64,000 bases of DNA, taken from the NCBI GenBank assembly GCA_040757715.1, contig JBFLWS010000006.1:124001-188000 (forward strand), read 5' to 3'. Every line of letters begins with the position of its first letter. Position 1 is the first letter of the stretch. This document shows positions 1 through 7,085 of this stretch, piece after piece. The translations under genes and the position numbers were made by a program. The notes below the pieces were generated by a model. It searched no databases, had not been told where the DNA came from, and worked only from the letters and a program-made list of their open reading frames with translations. The DNA comes from CAIMFV01 sp040757715 (lineage in GTDB: Bacteria; Pseudomonadota; Alphaproteobacteria; Caulobacterales; Caulobacteraceae).

Positions 1-688
1 CCTCGCCGCCGCCGAGGACCTGTGGCTGCACGTGGACGGTGCCCTCGGCGCCCTAGCCGTGCTGTCGCCCGCCCTCGCCCCCAGGTTCGCCGGCATCGAG
101 CGCGCCGACAGCCTCGCCTTCGACTTCCACAAGTGGGCTCAAGTTCCCTACGACGCCGGCTTCATCCTCGCCCGCCGGGCCGAGGACCTGCGCGCCGCCT
201 TCGCCGCCCCCGCCGCTTATCTCGCTAGGGCTGAGCGCGGCCTCGCCGCCGGCGCCGACTGGCCCAACGACTTCGGCCCGGACCTGTCGCGCTCCTGCCG
301 GGCGCTGAAGACCTGGTTCACGGTGAAGCACTACGGCGTCGAGGCGCTGGGCGCCATGATGGCCAGCGCCTGCGACCTCGCCCGCAACCTTGCCGCGCTC
401 ATCGACGCCCATCCGAAGCTGGAGCGCCTCGCCCCGGTGGGCCTGAACATCGTCGCTTTCCGATATAAGGCCGCCCCGGACAACGAGCTCGACGCCCTCA
501 ACGCCCACATCGTCGAGGAGCTGCACCTGCAAGGCCGCGTGGCGCCCTCGCTCACCACCCTTGGCGGGACGAAGGCCATCCGTGCCTCGCTGATGAACCA
601 CCGCACCCAGCGCGAAGACATCGAGGCCCTGGTGGAGCTCGCCGCGGCGACGGGCGATCGCCTGCAGCAGGAAGGACGCCTCGCGTGA
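1..688 (+). CDS. PLP-dependent group II decarboxylase, 3' part
   Basis: The reading frame is open from the window edge, so the N-terminus lies outside. The visible 228 residues carry the PLP core of the aromatic-L-amino-acid/glutamate decarboxylase fold. HVDGALG near residue 11 contains the aspartate that contacts the pyridine nitrogen, and FDFHKW supplies the Schiff-base lysine at about visible residue 44. The frame ends at TGA 686-688, overlapping the GTG start of the next gene by 4 bp (GTGA), so the two are probably translationally coupled. The substrate cannot be read from the sequence. Tyrosine, tryptophan, aspartate or glutamate decarboxylase activity are all possible, and the ATP-grasp partner suggests that the amine product is then ligated. 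Confidence 0.88.
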   Translation, partial: LAAAEDLWLHVDGALGALAVLSPALAPRFAGIERADSLAFDFHKWAQVPYDAGFILARRAEDLRAAFAAPAAYLARAERGLAAGADWPNDFGPDLSRSCRALKTWFTVKHYGVEALGAMMASACDLARNLAALIDAHPKLERLAPVGLNIVAFRYKAAPDNELDALNAHIVEELHLQGRVAPSLTTLGGTKAIRASLMNHRTQREDIEALVELAAATGDRLQQEGRLA

Positions 689-1884
689 CCGAGACATGGC
701 CCACAGTGATCGGCCTCGCCGCCTTGACCCATCGCGCCTATGCCGGCGAGGATCTGGGCGCCCTCTTCGAGGGGTTGAAGGCGCAGCATCTGGCGAGGCC
801 CGACGACGCCGGGGTGCTGATGGACCTCGCCACGCTCCTGATTCTCACCGGGCAGAGCGAAGCCGGGTTGGAGCTTCAGGCCGAGGCGCTCAAGCGCTCG
901 CGGGTGTACATCCGCCCCGGGACGCCTGGCGGACTTCGCGTGCTGGCCATCGTCGCCCCCGGCGATTTCATGGCCAATACGCCCATCGATTTCCTGCTCC
1001 ACGGCTCGGACGCCAGCCTGATCCTCGCCTTCACCGGCGATGGCGCGCCGCTGCCCGCCGACCTGCCGGCGCACGACGTAGCCTTTCTGGCGGTGGGCGA
1101 GTCCGACCGGGCGCAACCCTGGCTCGCCGCCCTGCAAGCGCCCCTGACCCGCTGGCCGAGCCCTCTCGCCAACGCCAACCCCATGGCTATCGCCGGCCTC
1201 ACCCGCACCAGCGTCGCGGCCCTGTTCGCCGACTCGCAGGTGGTGCTGGCGCCCGCCACGGCGCGGGTCGAGCGGCGGACAGTGGAGGCCCTGGCGGCCG
1301 GCGCGCCGCTCAGCGATGTTCTCGCCGGCGCGCAGTTTCCCATCATCATCCGCCCGGTGCATTCCCATGCCGGCCAGGGCCTTTCCAAGATCGACGCCGC
1401 GGACGACCTCGCCTCCTATCTCGCCAGTCAGGACGACGCCCTCTTCTACCTCGCCCCCTTCATCGACTATCGCAACCCCGACGGGCGCTTTCGCAAGCTG
1501 CGCGTGGCGGTGATCGACGGCGCGCCCTTCGCCAGCCACCTGGCCATCTCCGACCACTGGATGGTGCATTACCTCAACGCCGGCATGGAAGACTCCGCCT
1601 GGAAGCGTGACGAGGAGGCCCAGGTGATGGCCGGGTTCGACCACGGCTTCGCCGCGCGCCACGGCGCCGCCTTCGCGCAGATGCACCAGCGGTTCGGCCT
1701 CGACTACTTCGCCATCGACTGCGGCGAGACGGCCGATGGGCGGCTGCTCCTGTTCGAGGCCGACGTGGCCATGATCGTGCACGCCATGGATGATCCGGAC
1801 ATGTTCCCCTACAAGCAGCCGCAAATGCTGAAGGTTTTCAAAGCCTTCCGCGCCATGTTGGATCAGGTCCGCCTGCGCGGCTGA
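685..1884 (+). CDS. ATP-grasp (RimK-like) enzyme with N-terminal TPR-like region
   Basis: 399 residues, starting at a GTG that overlaps the stop of the decarboxylase gene. Residues 1-75 are helical and TPR-like (alternating small and leucine residues around LATLLILTGQSEAGLELQ). Residues about 180-390 resemble a RimK-type ATP-grasp domain: a nucleotide-binding strand FPIIIRPVHSHAGQG near 213-227 and an acidic Mg/ATP segment LLLFEADVAMIVH near 353-366. ATP-grasp enzymes join a carboxylate to an amine through an acyl phosphate. The coupling to a PLP decarboxylase suggests that the amine made upstream is the acceptor, which is inference. I recognise no characterised homologue. The next gene begins 1 bp after the stop. 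Confidence 0.8.
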   Translation: MTETWPTVIGLAALTHRAYAGEDLGALFEGLKAQHLARPDDAGVLMDLATLLILTGQSEAGLELQAEALKRSRVYIRPGTPGGLRVLAIVAPGDFMANTPIDFLLHGSDASLILAFTGDGAPLPADLPAHDVAFLAVGESDRAQPWLAALQAPLTRWPSPLANANPMAIAGLTRTSVAALFADSQVVLAPATARVERRTVEALAAGAPLSDVLAGAQFPIIIRPVHSHAGQGLSKIDAADDLASYLASQDDALFYLAPFIDYRNPDGRFRKLRVAVIDGAPFASHLAISDHWMVHYLNAGMEDSAWKRDEEAQVMAGFDHGFAARHGAAFAQMHQRFGLDYFAIDCGETADGRLLLFEADVAMIVHAMDDPDMFPYKQPQMLKVFKAFRAMLDQVRLRG

Positions 1885-1885
1885 C

Positions 1886-2695
1886 ATGGCGGAACTCATC
1901 CCCATCGCTGACGCCGACGACCCCCGCGTCGCCGCCTATCGCGACATTCGCGAGCGCGATCTAGTGGGACGCCAGGGCCAGTTCATTGCCGAGGGCGAGG
2001 TGGTGCTGCGGGTGCTGGCCGAGCATCGCGGCGATCTGGTGCAGTCCCTGCTCATCGACGGCCGGCGCCTGGAGAAGCTCTCGTCCATCCTCGCCGCCCT
2101 GCCCGAAGCGACGCCGGTCTATGTGACTGAGCAGGGGGCGCTGGACGCCATCGCCGGCTTTCACCTGCACCGGGGGCTGTTGGCGCTGGGCCAGAAGCCT
2201 GCCGATCCGGGCGCCGCGGCCCTGCTCGCAAGCGCCGGGAACGGGCCGGTGCTAGCCATGATGGGCATTGCCAATCACGACAATATGGGCGGCCTCTTTC
2301 GCAACGCCGCCGCCTTCGGGGTGAAGGCGGCGCTCCTGGCTCCTGACTGTTGCGATCCCTTCTACCGCAAGGCGCTGCGGGTGTCGGTGGGCGGGGTGCT
2401 GCGGGTCCCGTTCGCGACGCTGGCGCCAGAGGAGGACCTGGTGGCGGCCCTGGAGCGCCAAGACTTCACCCCCATCGCCCTCAGCCCAGCGGGGGCGACG
2501 GCCCTGCACGAGTTCAAGCCGCCGCGCCGGTCCGCCCTGATCATGGGGGCGGAGGGGCCGGGATTGCCAGAGACGGTGCTGGCCCGCTGCCGCACCGTCT
2601 CCATTCCCATGGCCGCCGGCTTCGATAGCCTGAACGTGGCTGTCACCGCCGGGATCGCCCTGCATCATCTGGTTCTGGGCGCGAGCGCCGACTGA
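1886..2695 (+). CDS. TrmH/SpoU family RNA 2'-O-methyltransferase
   Basis: 269 residues. The N-terminal ~100 residues form the substrate-binding domain usual for the rRNA-methylating branch. The C-terminal SPOUT domain has all three SpoU motifs: NHDNMGGLFRNAAAFG (near 127), IMGAEGPGLP (near 217) and SIPMAAGFDSLNVAVTAG (near 238). The SPOUT knot binds S-adenosylmethionine and methylates ribose 2'-OH in rRNA or tRNA; the exact site is not predictable here. The ATG lies 1 bp after the stop of the ATP-grasp gene, so it is probably co-transcribed, although a shared function is unlikely. Its last 31 bp overlap the 3' end of the convergent gene on the other strand. Confidence 0.9.
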   Translation: MAELIPIADADDPRVAAYRDIRERDLVGRQGQFIAEGEVVLRVLAEHRGDLVQSLLIDGRRLEKLSSILAALPEATPVYVTEQGALDAIAGFHLHRGLLALGQKPADPGAAALLASAGNGPVLAMMGIANHDNMGGLFRNAAAFGVKAALLAPDCCDPFYRKALRVSVGGVLRVPFATLAPEEDLVAALERQDFTPIALSPAGATALHEFKPPRRSALIMGAEGPGLPETVLARCRTVSIPMAAGFDSLNVAVTAGIALHHLVLGASAD

Positions 2696-3885
2696 TCGGG
2701 CCGCGCGGCGGCGAAGGCGGCCACCGGCACCGACAGCGTGTCTTCCGGAGGCTTTGACACCGCCGCCGTCTCCACCGCCGCGCGCTCGCTGCCCACGCCG
2801 CCGCTGGCGGCCACGAGGCACTGACCGGTGTCGTGCAGGCTGTGCTCGCCGAGGCAGAACATGTGCTCATAGTGCGGCCCGGCTACGGCCAGGCACTGAT
2901 AGAGATTGAGCTTGGCGAGGTTCAGGCAGTCGGTCTCCTCCGGTTCGGCCATGAGCTTGCCAAGGGCCTCGTTCTGCGCCTCGCCCGCCTCTCCCAGCAC
3001 CGCCAAGGCTGCGAGCGCGAGGCCGCGCTGAATGAGGGCTGTGGGCGGACCGACGGGGGCGCGGGACTGGCGCAGGTCATCGTCCTGCACCACTTTCTGC
3101 ACCGCCTCGGCCATGTCCTCTCGGCTAAGACCCTGGCGCGCGTTGGAGATGGCCTTCACGGCCGCCAGCCGCTCCTCTGGATGGGCCACGAACACCCGCG
3201 ACCAGGCCTGGTGCTGCACGTCATAGGCCGACTGGCGGAAGGCCCGCCCGGTCGCCTGCAGGTCCTGGCCCCAGCGCGCCAGGGCGAAGCTGCTGCGGGC
3301 TCCGGCCGCCCCCGCGCCAGGGATATCCGCCGCTGTCGCCGGGCGGGCGATCAGCTGCGCCGCCAGATTGGACGCCGCCGTGCGGTCCGCAGCCAGGCTT
3401 CGCACCCCTTCCACGAAGCCAGGGTCCTGCAGCGCCACCAGGGCCGCATAGGCCACCGCCCCCTCGGCCAGCTGATGCGCCTCATAGGCTGAGCCCTCCT
3501 CGACGCTGGCGGCCACCTCCTCGCCATCGGCGAGGTCGGAGTCGAGATCGGAGGCATTGTCGACATAACGGACGAACACCGCCGCGGCCTCCACCACCTT
3601 GCGGCTGAGGGCGATGGACTGCGGGCGCGGCGGCGGCGCGGCTTCCGGCGGCGCGGGCGGCGGCGGCGCTTCGGAGCGCGCTTCGGCGTGGGCCATGCGC
3701 CAGGCCTGACCGGCCAGGCTGTTGCGGTAATAGGGCTCGGGGCCGTCGCCAGGCCCTCGCTCGGACGCCGCCGGCGCGGGCGGCGGCGGGGCCGTGGTCT
3801 GGGCCAGGCTCGGCGCGGCGCGCAAGGCGCCAATCAAGGTCAAGCTGGCGGCGGCGCCGGCGTAAAGTGTGTTTCGGATGTTCAT
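2665..3885 (-). CDS. Hypothetical secreted/periplasmic protein, proline- and alanine-rich
   Basis: 406 residues with a clear Sec signal peptide (MNIRNTLYAGAAASLTLIGA..., cleavage probably after APSLAQ near residue 29). A Pro/Ala/Glu-rich linker (30-90) follows, then a mostly alpha-helical body rich in Ala, and a C-terminal segment (about 325-365) with four cysteines (CLNLAKLNLYQC, FCLGEH, GQCLV) that could form two disulfides in the periplasm. I recognise no family. The ATG is preceded by AGGGAG at good distance. It is convergent with, and overlaps by 31 bp, the TrmH-family gene. Confidence 0.7.
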   Translation of the reverse strand: MNIRNTLYAGAAASLTLIGALRAAPSLAQTTAPPPPAPAASERGPGDGPEPYYRNSLAGQAWRMAHAEARSEAPPPPAPPEAAPPPRPQSIALSRKVVEAAAVFVRYVDNASDLDSDLADGEEVAASVEEGSAYEAHQLAEGAVAYAALVALQDPGFVEGVRSLAADRTAASNLAAQLIARPATAADIPGAGAAGARSSFALARWGQDLQATGRAFRQSAYDVQHQAWSRVFVAHPEERLAAVKAISNARQGLSREDMAEAVQKVVQDDDLRQSRAPVGPPTALIQRGLALAALAVLGEAGEAQNEALGKLMAEPEETDCLNLAKLNLYQCLAVAGPHYEHMFCLGEHSLHDTGQCLVAASGGVGSERAAVETAAVSKPPEDTLSVPVAAFAAARPDQSALAPRTR

Positions 3886-4061
3886 AGGCCCCTGCTCCCT
3901 AAGGTCCGCAAGTAGGATCGGCCAGCATCGTGCCGTAAGGGCTTAATTCAATTCCCTAATCGGCAGTTAAACACGCGCAATTGAGGGTTAAGACGCCAGC
4001 ATTCGAAATCTTCAACCAGGGAGTAGCGAGACGACTGGCGCGACAGTCGCATTGGAGCGCT

Positions 4062-4418
4062 TCAGTAGGGCCCTTGCGTGACATTGCCGCTCGACGGCGC
4101 GGAGGGCTGGGCCGCGGCGGGCTGGCTGACCGGCTGCACATCCGGCTGGTCGGTCGCGCTATCATCGGCCGGCGCCTCTTCCTCAGCCTTCTTCTTGGCC
4201 GCCTTGGGCTTCAGCCCGGCCTCCGCCAAGGTGGCGTTGTCCGCCGGCGCGGCGGCTTTCAGATTGGAAAGGTCGACCCCATTCACGGCGATGCCCGGCG
4301 AAACGATGTCGCTGGATTTCTTCGGGTTTTGCAGAACGCCGTACACAAAGCCGGCCAGAGCCGCCATGACGATGGCGAGGCCGGCGTTCCGAACCACTTT
4401 GGGCGACTTGACGTTCAT
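4062..4418 (-). CDS. Hypothetical membrane-anchored protein
   Basis: 118 residues. One N-terminal transmembrane helix (about 10-30, NAGLAIVMAALAGFVYGVL) is followed by a short segment and a low-complexity tail rich in Ala, Pro, Lys and Glu (KPKAAKKKAEEEAPADDSA). The topology is probably N-in with the tail in the periplasm. No family is recognised. The ATG has an upstream AGGCAGAGG. It lies about 50 bp downstream of the cytochrome c gene on the same strand and may share its transcript. Confidence 0.6.
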   Translation of the reverse strand: MNVKSPKVVRNAGLAIVMAALAGFVYGVLQNPKKSSDIVSPGIAVNGVDLSNLKAAAPADNATLAEAGLKPKAAKKKAEEEAPADDSATDQPDVQPVSQPAAAQPSAPSSGNVTQGPY

Positions 4419-4470
4419 GCCTCTGCCTAACCGAACCTCGATTTGGAGAAAAGGCCCTTCGAACGGCGGA

Positions 4471-4845
4471 TCAATGACGATGGACGACGCGGCGGGGCTT
4501 CAAGCTCTTCAAATAGGCGATCACGTCGGCCACCTGCCCCTGGTCGAGCTGGAACTGCGGCATGTCCTTGTGCCCCGTGACGATGCCTTCGGACAGCGCC
4601 TCGGCCAGGTCTTCCAGCGGATACCGTTTGGCCAGATCGCGGAAATGCGGCGCTTGGGCGAGAGGGCTGTCGCCCTCGCGCTCCACAGCGTGACAACGGC
4701 CGCAATTGGCGGCGACGAAATCATGCCCGCGAGCGATGGCGGCCTTGGCCGCCGATGGATCTTCAATTGCGGCGCTGGCGGGGCTGACGCACAGAAGAAC
4801 AAGCCCAGCCGCGCACGACGCCCGCACTCGCTTCCCCATCATCAT
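4471..4845 (-). CDS. Small periplasmic class I cytochrome c
   Basis: About 124 residues from the first of three consecutive ATGs (4845, 4842, 4839), which follow a GGTGGGG ribosome site. A Sec signal peptide (VRASCAAGLVLLCVSPASA) leads to a mature mono-heme domain with the heme-attachment motif CGRCH and a distal axial Met in GHKDMPQF. It ends in the helix VADVIAYLKSL typical of cytochrome c-550/c-552 folds. Its role would be electron transfer in the periplasm; the partner is unknown. The frame is open a further 30 codons upstream, but those codons lie in an interspersed repeat (4858-4906) and encode a string (ENRFPLFGK) also read from the repeat copy at 45.8 kb, so the longer start is rejected. 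Confidence 0.85.
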   Translation of the reverse strand: MMMGKRVRASCAAGLVLLCVSPASAAIEDPSAAKAAIARGHDFVAANCGRCHAVEREGDSPLAQAPHFRDLAKRYPLEDLAEALSEGIVTGHKDMPQFQLDQGQVADVIAYLKSLKPRRVVHRH

Positions 4846-4857
4846 CCCCACCGCACC

Positions 4858-4950
4858 AGAGTATTTTCCGAAAAGTGGGAACCGGTTTTCGGTCGAAAAA
4901 TGCTCTGGATTCAATTGATTATGAGCAAAATCCAATTCTGCTTGAACGGA
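4858..4950. repeat. Interspersed palindromic repeat, type 1 (copy A)
   Basis: An imperfect inverted repeat with arms AGAGTATTTTCCGAAAA and TTTTCGGTCGAAAAATGCTCT surrounds the core GTGGGAACCGG (hairpin 4858-4906). A second hairpin follows, with arms CAAAATCC and GGATTTTG. A matching two-hairpin element lies in the opposite orientation at 45763-45865. Elements with this core are widespread between genes of alphaproteobacteria. Here it lies just upstream of the cytochrome c start. Confidence 0.85.
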
Positions 4951-4952
4951 TT

Positions 4953-4992
4953 TTGATCTAGCGCCTCCCCACGCGGGCAGGCGCTAGATCAA
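4953..4992 (-). terminator. Perfect inverted repeat just after mucR
   Basis: The 14-bp arms TTGATCTAGCGCCT (4953-4966) and AGGCGCTAGATCAA (4979-4992) are exactly complementary around a 12-nt loop, 3 bp after the mucR stop. It can end mucR transcripts as a hairpin, but no T-run follows on the minus strand. It may instead be part of the adjacent repeat element, since a GCGCTAGAT string also follows the repeat at 57.2 kb. Confidence 0.55.
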
Positions 4993-4995
4993 GTC

Positions 4996-5418
4996 TTAGC
5001 CGGCGGCGGACTTGCGGCCGCCTTGACCGAGGCCGCTCTGCTTGGCCAAGTTCGAACGCGCAGCGGCGTAGTTCGGCGCCACCATCGGATAGTCCTTCGG
5101 CAGGCCCCACTTGGCGCGATACTGCTCAGGGCTCAAGTCATACTTGGTGCGCAGGTGACGCTTCAAGGACTTGAACTTGCGGCCGTCTTCCAGGCAAATG
5201 ATGTATTCCGGCGTGATCGACTTCTTGATCGACACGGCGGGTTGCTGCGGCTGAGCCACCGGCGCCGGTGCGGCGCCCGTCGCCAGATCCGTCAAGGCCT
5301 TGTGCACTTGATGGATCAGTTCCGGCAAATCAGAAGGCGCCAGCGTACTGTTGCTGACAAACGCCGAAACAATTTCGGTGGTCAATTCGACCAGTTCGTC
5401 CTTTTCGGACATTCCCAA
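4996..5418 (-). CDS. mucR: MucR/Ros family transcriptional regulator
   Basis: 140 residues. The N-terminal half (about 1-60) is the helical, acidic oligomerisation region (VELTTEIVSAFVSNSTLAPSD). The C-terminal DNA-binding domain carries the family signature CLEDGRKFKSLKRHLRTKYD followed by EQYRAKWGLP and YPMVAPNYA. MucR proteins are nucleoid-associated repressors of AT-rich promoters in alphaproteobacteria, and in Caulobacter they act in the cell-cycle network. Only Cys and the first His of the zinc site are kept: Asp stands at the second position and Lys at the last. The start could be Met1 or Met3. The 250 bp upstream are AT-rich, as expected for a MucR-autoregulated promoter (inference). 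Confidence 0.93.
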   Translation of the reverse strand: MGMSEKDELVELTTEIVSAFVSNSTLAPSDLPELIHQVHKALTDLATGAAPAPVAQPQQPAVSIKKSITPEYIICLEDGRKFKSLKRHLRTKYDLSPEQYRAKWGLPKDYPMVAPNYAAARSNLAKQSGLGQGGRKSAAG

Positions 5419-5670
5419 ATATTCCTTCCCTTGAGTCCGGCTCGCTGTTGTAGCGCGCCCGAGATGAGTCGCTAAAGAGCTAGCATGGAAAATCTATGTT
5501 CGCAAATAGCGCCAAGCAACGCATTTTAGAAAATTTATAAATTAAGAACGTCGTGAACACCGTTCTAGGTCTCGCTGATACATGTATGCGCCTTACTCAA
5601 CCGCTCCGTGAACGGGATTGATCAGTCGCCAGCATATCGCTGACTTCGCCAGCGTTGGCCGCGGCCGCGC

Positions 5671-6261
5671 TCAGGAACCAAAAAAATCGCCCAACGCCGC
5701 TCTGACCTTGTTGAGATTACGCTCCACTGCGGCCGGCGTAATGTCCGTGGTCACGCCGCCAAAATGCACGTGATCCAGGATAGTCAGACCGGTGACCTGG
5801 GCCACATGATTGTCGAACAGAGCCTTCACGGCGCCGAGCGCGCCTGTGCTCTCCACCCAGTGCGACGGAGCCCCGGAGGAGGAGAAGGTGATCATGCGTC
5901 GGCCCGCGAGACGGGGCTCGTTGCCGGTGGCGCCGGGCGCAAATCCGAAGCCGAAGCCTAGCACCCGGTCGAGATAGCCCTTCAGCATCGCTGGCGGCAC
6001 GTTGAACCAGAACGGATAGATGAAGGCGAACACATCGACGTCAGCGATGAGGGCCCGCTCGGCCGCCACGTCGGCGCCCAGGTGAAAATCCGGCGTGTCG
6101 GCCAGTTCGTGCGCCTTCAGCACCGGATCGAACTCCATGCGATAGAGGTCGCGCAGCACCACCTCGCCCCCGAGGGCCTTGGCCGCCTCGGCATAGGCGC
6201 GGGCGATGCTGAGCGAGAAGCTGGTTTCGCGCGGATTGGCGACGATGATCGCGTGTTTCAC
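5671..6261 (-). CDS. NAD(P)H:quinone oxidoreductase, flavodoxin-like fold
   Basis: 196 residues from a GTG at 6261 with GGAG about 9 nt upstream. An open extension to 6303 is arginine/proline-rich and lacks a ribosome site. It is a family 2 NAD(P)H dehydrogenase (quinone) of the MdaB/KefF/NQO1 type. The start KHAIIVANPRETSFS holds the FMN phosphate loop, IYPFWFNVPPAMLKGYLDRVL is the family's signature loop, and GRRMITFSSSGAP with a later W complete the flavin site. Such enzymes do two-electron quinone reduction in the cytosol and protect against redox cycling. It is monocistronic as far as can be seen. Confidence 0.88.
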   Translation of the reverse strand: MKHAIIVANPRETSFSLSIARAYAEAAKALGGEVVLRDLYRMEFDPVLKAHELADTPDFHLGADVAAERALIADVDVFAFIYPFWFNVPPAMLKGYLDRVLGFGFGFAPGATGNEPRLAGRRMITFSSSGAPSHWVESTGALGAVKALFDNHVAQVTGLTILDHVHFGGVTTDITPAAVERNLNKVRAALGDFFGS

Positions 6262-6339
6262 GGGTGAACTCCGGGTGGGCGGGGGCGAGCGGACTGACAC
6301 CACACTCCGCGGGCGGGGGCCTTGCGGCGGGTCAAGCGA

Positions 6340-7026
6340 TCACTTGCCGATCCGATCAAGGTCATAGCTGATCAGGCCGGGCAATTGTTCCAGATGCGGC
6401 AGGAGCTTCACCAAGGCGTCCGGGGAGGCGACCTGCACACGCCCGCGGATGATGAAGACCTGTCCCGGGTGGTCAAGCGTGAAGCTGGTGTCGAACAGTT
6501 GGGCGTGGGCGTGGGCCAGACGCGCCTTCAGCTTGGCCTCGTCCGGGGTGTGGTTGGCGTGGAAGCGCAGCTCCACCACGGCGTAGGCGTTGACGGGGAT
6601 CGTCGCCTCCAGCCAGCGCAGGACGGTCAAGGTGGCCAGCACGCCAGCCGCTGCGATCGCCCCCGGCGCCAGGAGGCCCAAGCCGAACAGCATGCCGAAC
6701 ACCGCCGTGGCCCAGATGGTGGCCGCCGTGGTGAGGCCCTGGACGCTGATCCCTTCCTTGAAGATCACCCCGGCGCCCAGGAAGCCCACGCCGGTGAGCA
6801 CGCCCGGGGCGAGGCGCGTGGCGTCGAGCTGCACCGGGACCATCCATTGGCCATAGGCCGCCGGCGGCTGGAAGGCCACCACCATGGCCGCGGCCGCCGC
6901 CAGGGAGACGAGGGCGTGGGTGCGCAGGCCGGCAGCGCGGCCGTTGTAGCTGCGCTCCCAGCCCACCACGATGCCCGCCGCCCAGGCGCAGGCGAGATTC
7001 AGGGCGACATGCTCCAGCGGATTCAT
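6340..7026 (-). CDS. MgtC/SapB family inner-membrane protein
   Basis: 228 residues. Residues 1-140 form the four-to-five-helix MgtC domain with the signature WERSYNGRAAGLRTHALVSL and the conserved PGVLTGVGFLGAGVIF, followed by GLTTAATIWATAVFG. Residues 145-228 form a soluble, ACT-like C-terminal domain. MgtC-type proteins bear on magnesium homeostasis and on F-type ATPase activity; this longer form with a C-terminal domain is common in free-living bacteria. The gene stands alone between the quinone oxidoreductase and the molybdenum hydroxylase genes. Confidence 0.88.
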   Translation of the reverse strand: MNPLEHVALNLACAWAAGIVVGWERSYNGRAAGLRTHALVSLAAAAAMVVAFQPPAAYGQWMVPVQLDATRLAPGVLTGVGFLGAGVIFKEGISVQGLTTAATIWATAVFGMLFGLGLLAPGAIAAAGVLATLTVLRWLEATIPVNAYAVVELRFHANHTPDEAKLKARLAHAHAQLFDTSFTLDHPGQVFIIRGRVQVASPDALVKLLPHLEQLPGLISYDLDRIGK

Positions 7027-7085
7027 ATCTCAAGGTTGCGCCGCTTCGCGTTCTCGCGCCAGCCCCATCCTTCCGCGGGGGGCGT

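Noticed and set aside
4953..4992. The inverted repeat after mucR as an attachment site
   Set aside because: No integrase gene or tRNA is nearby. A terminator or repeat fragment is simpler.
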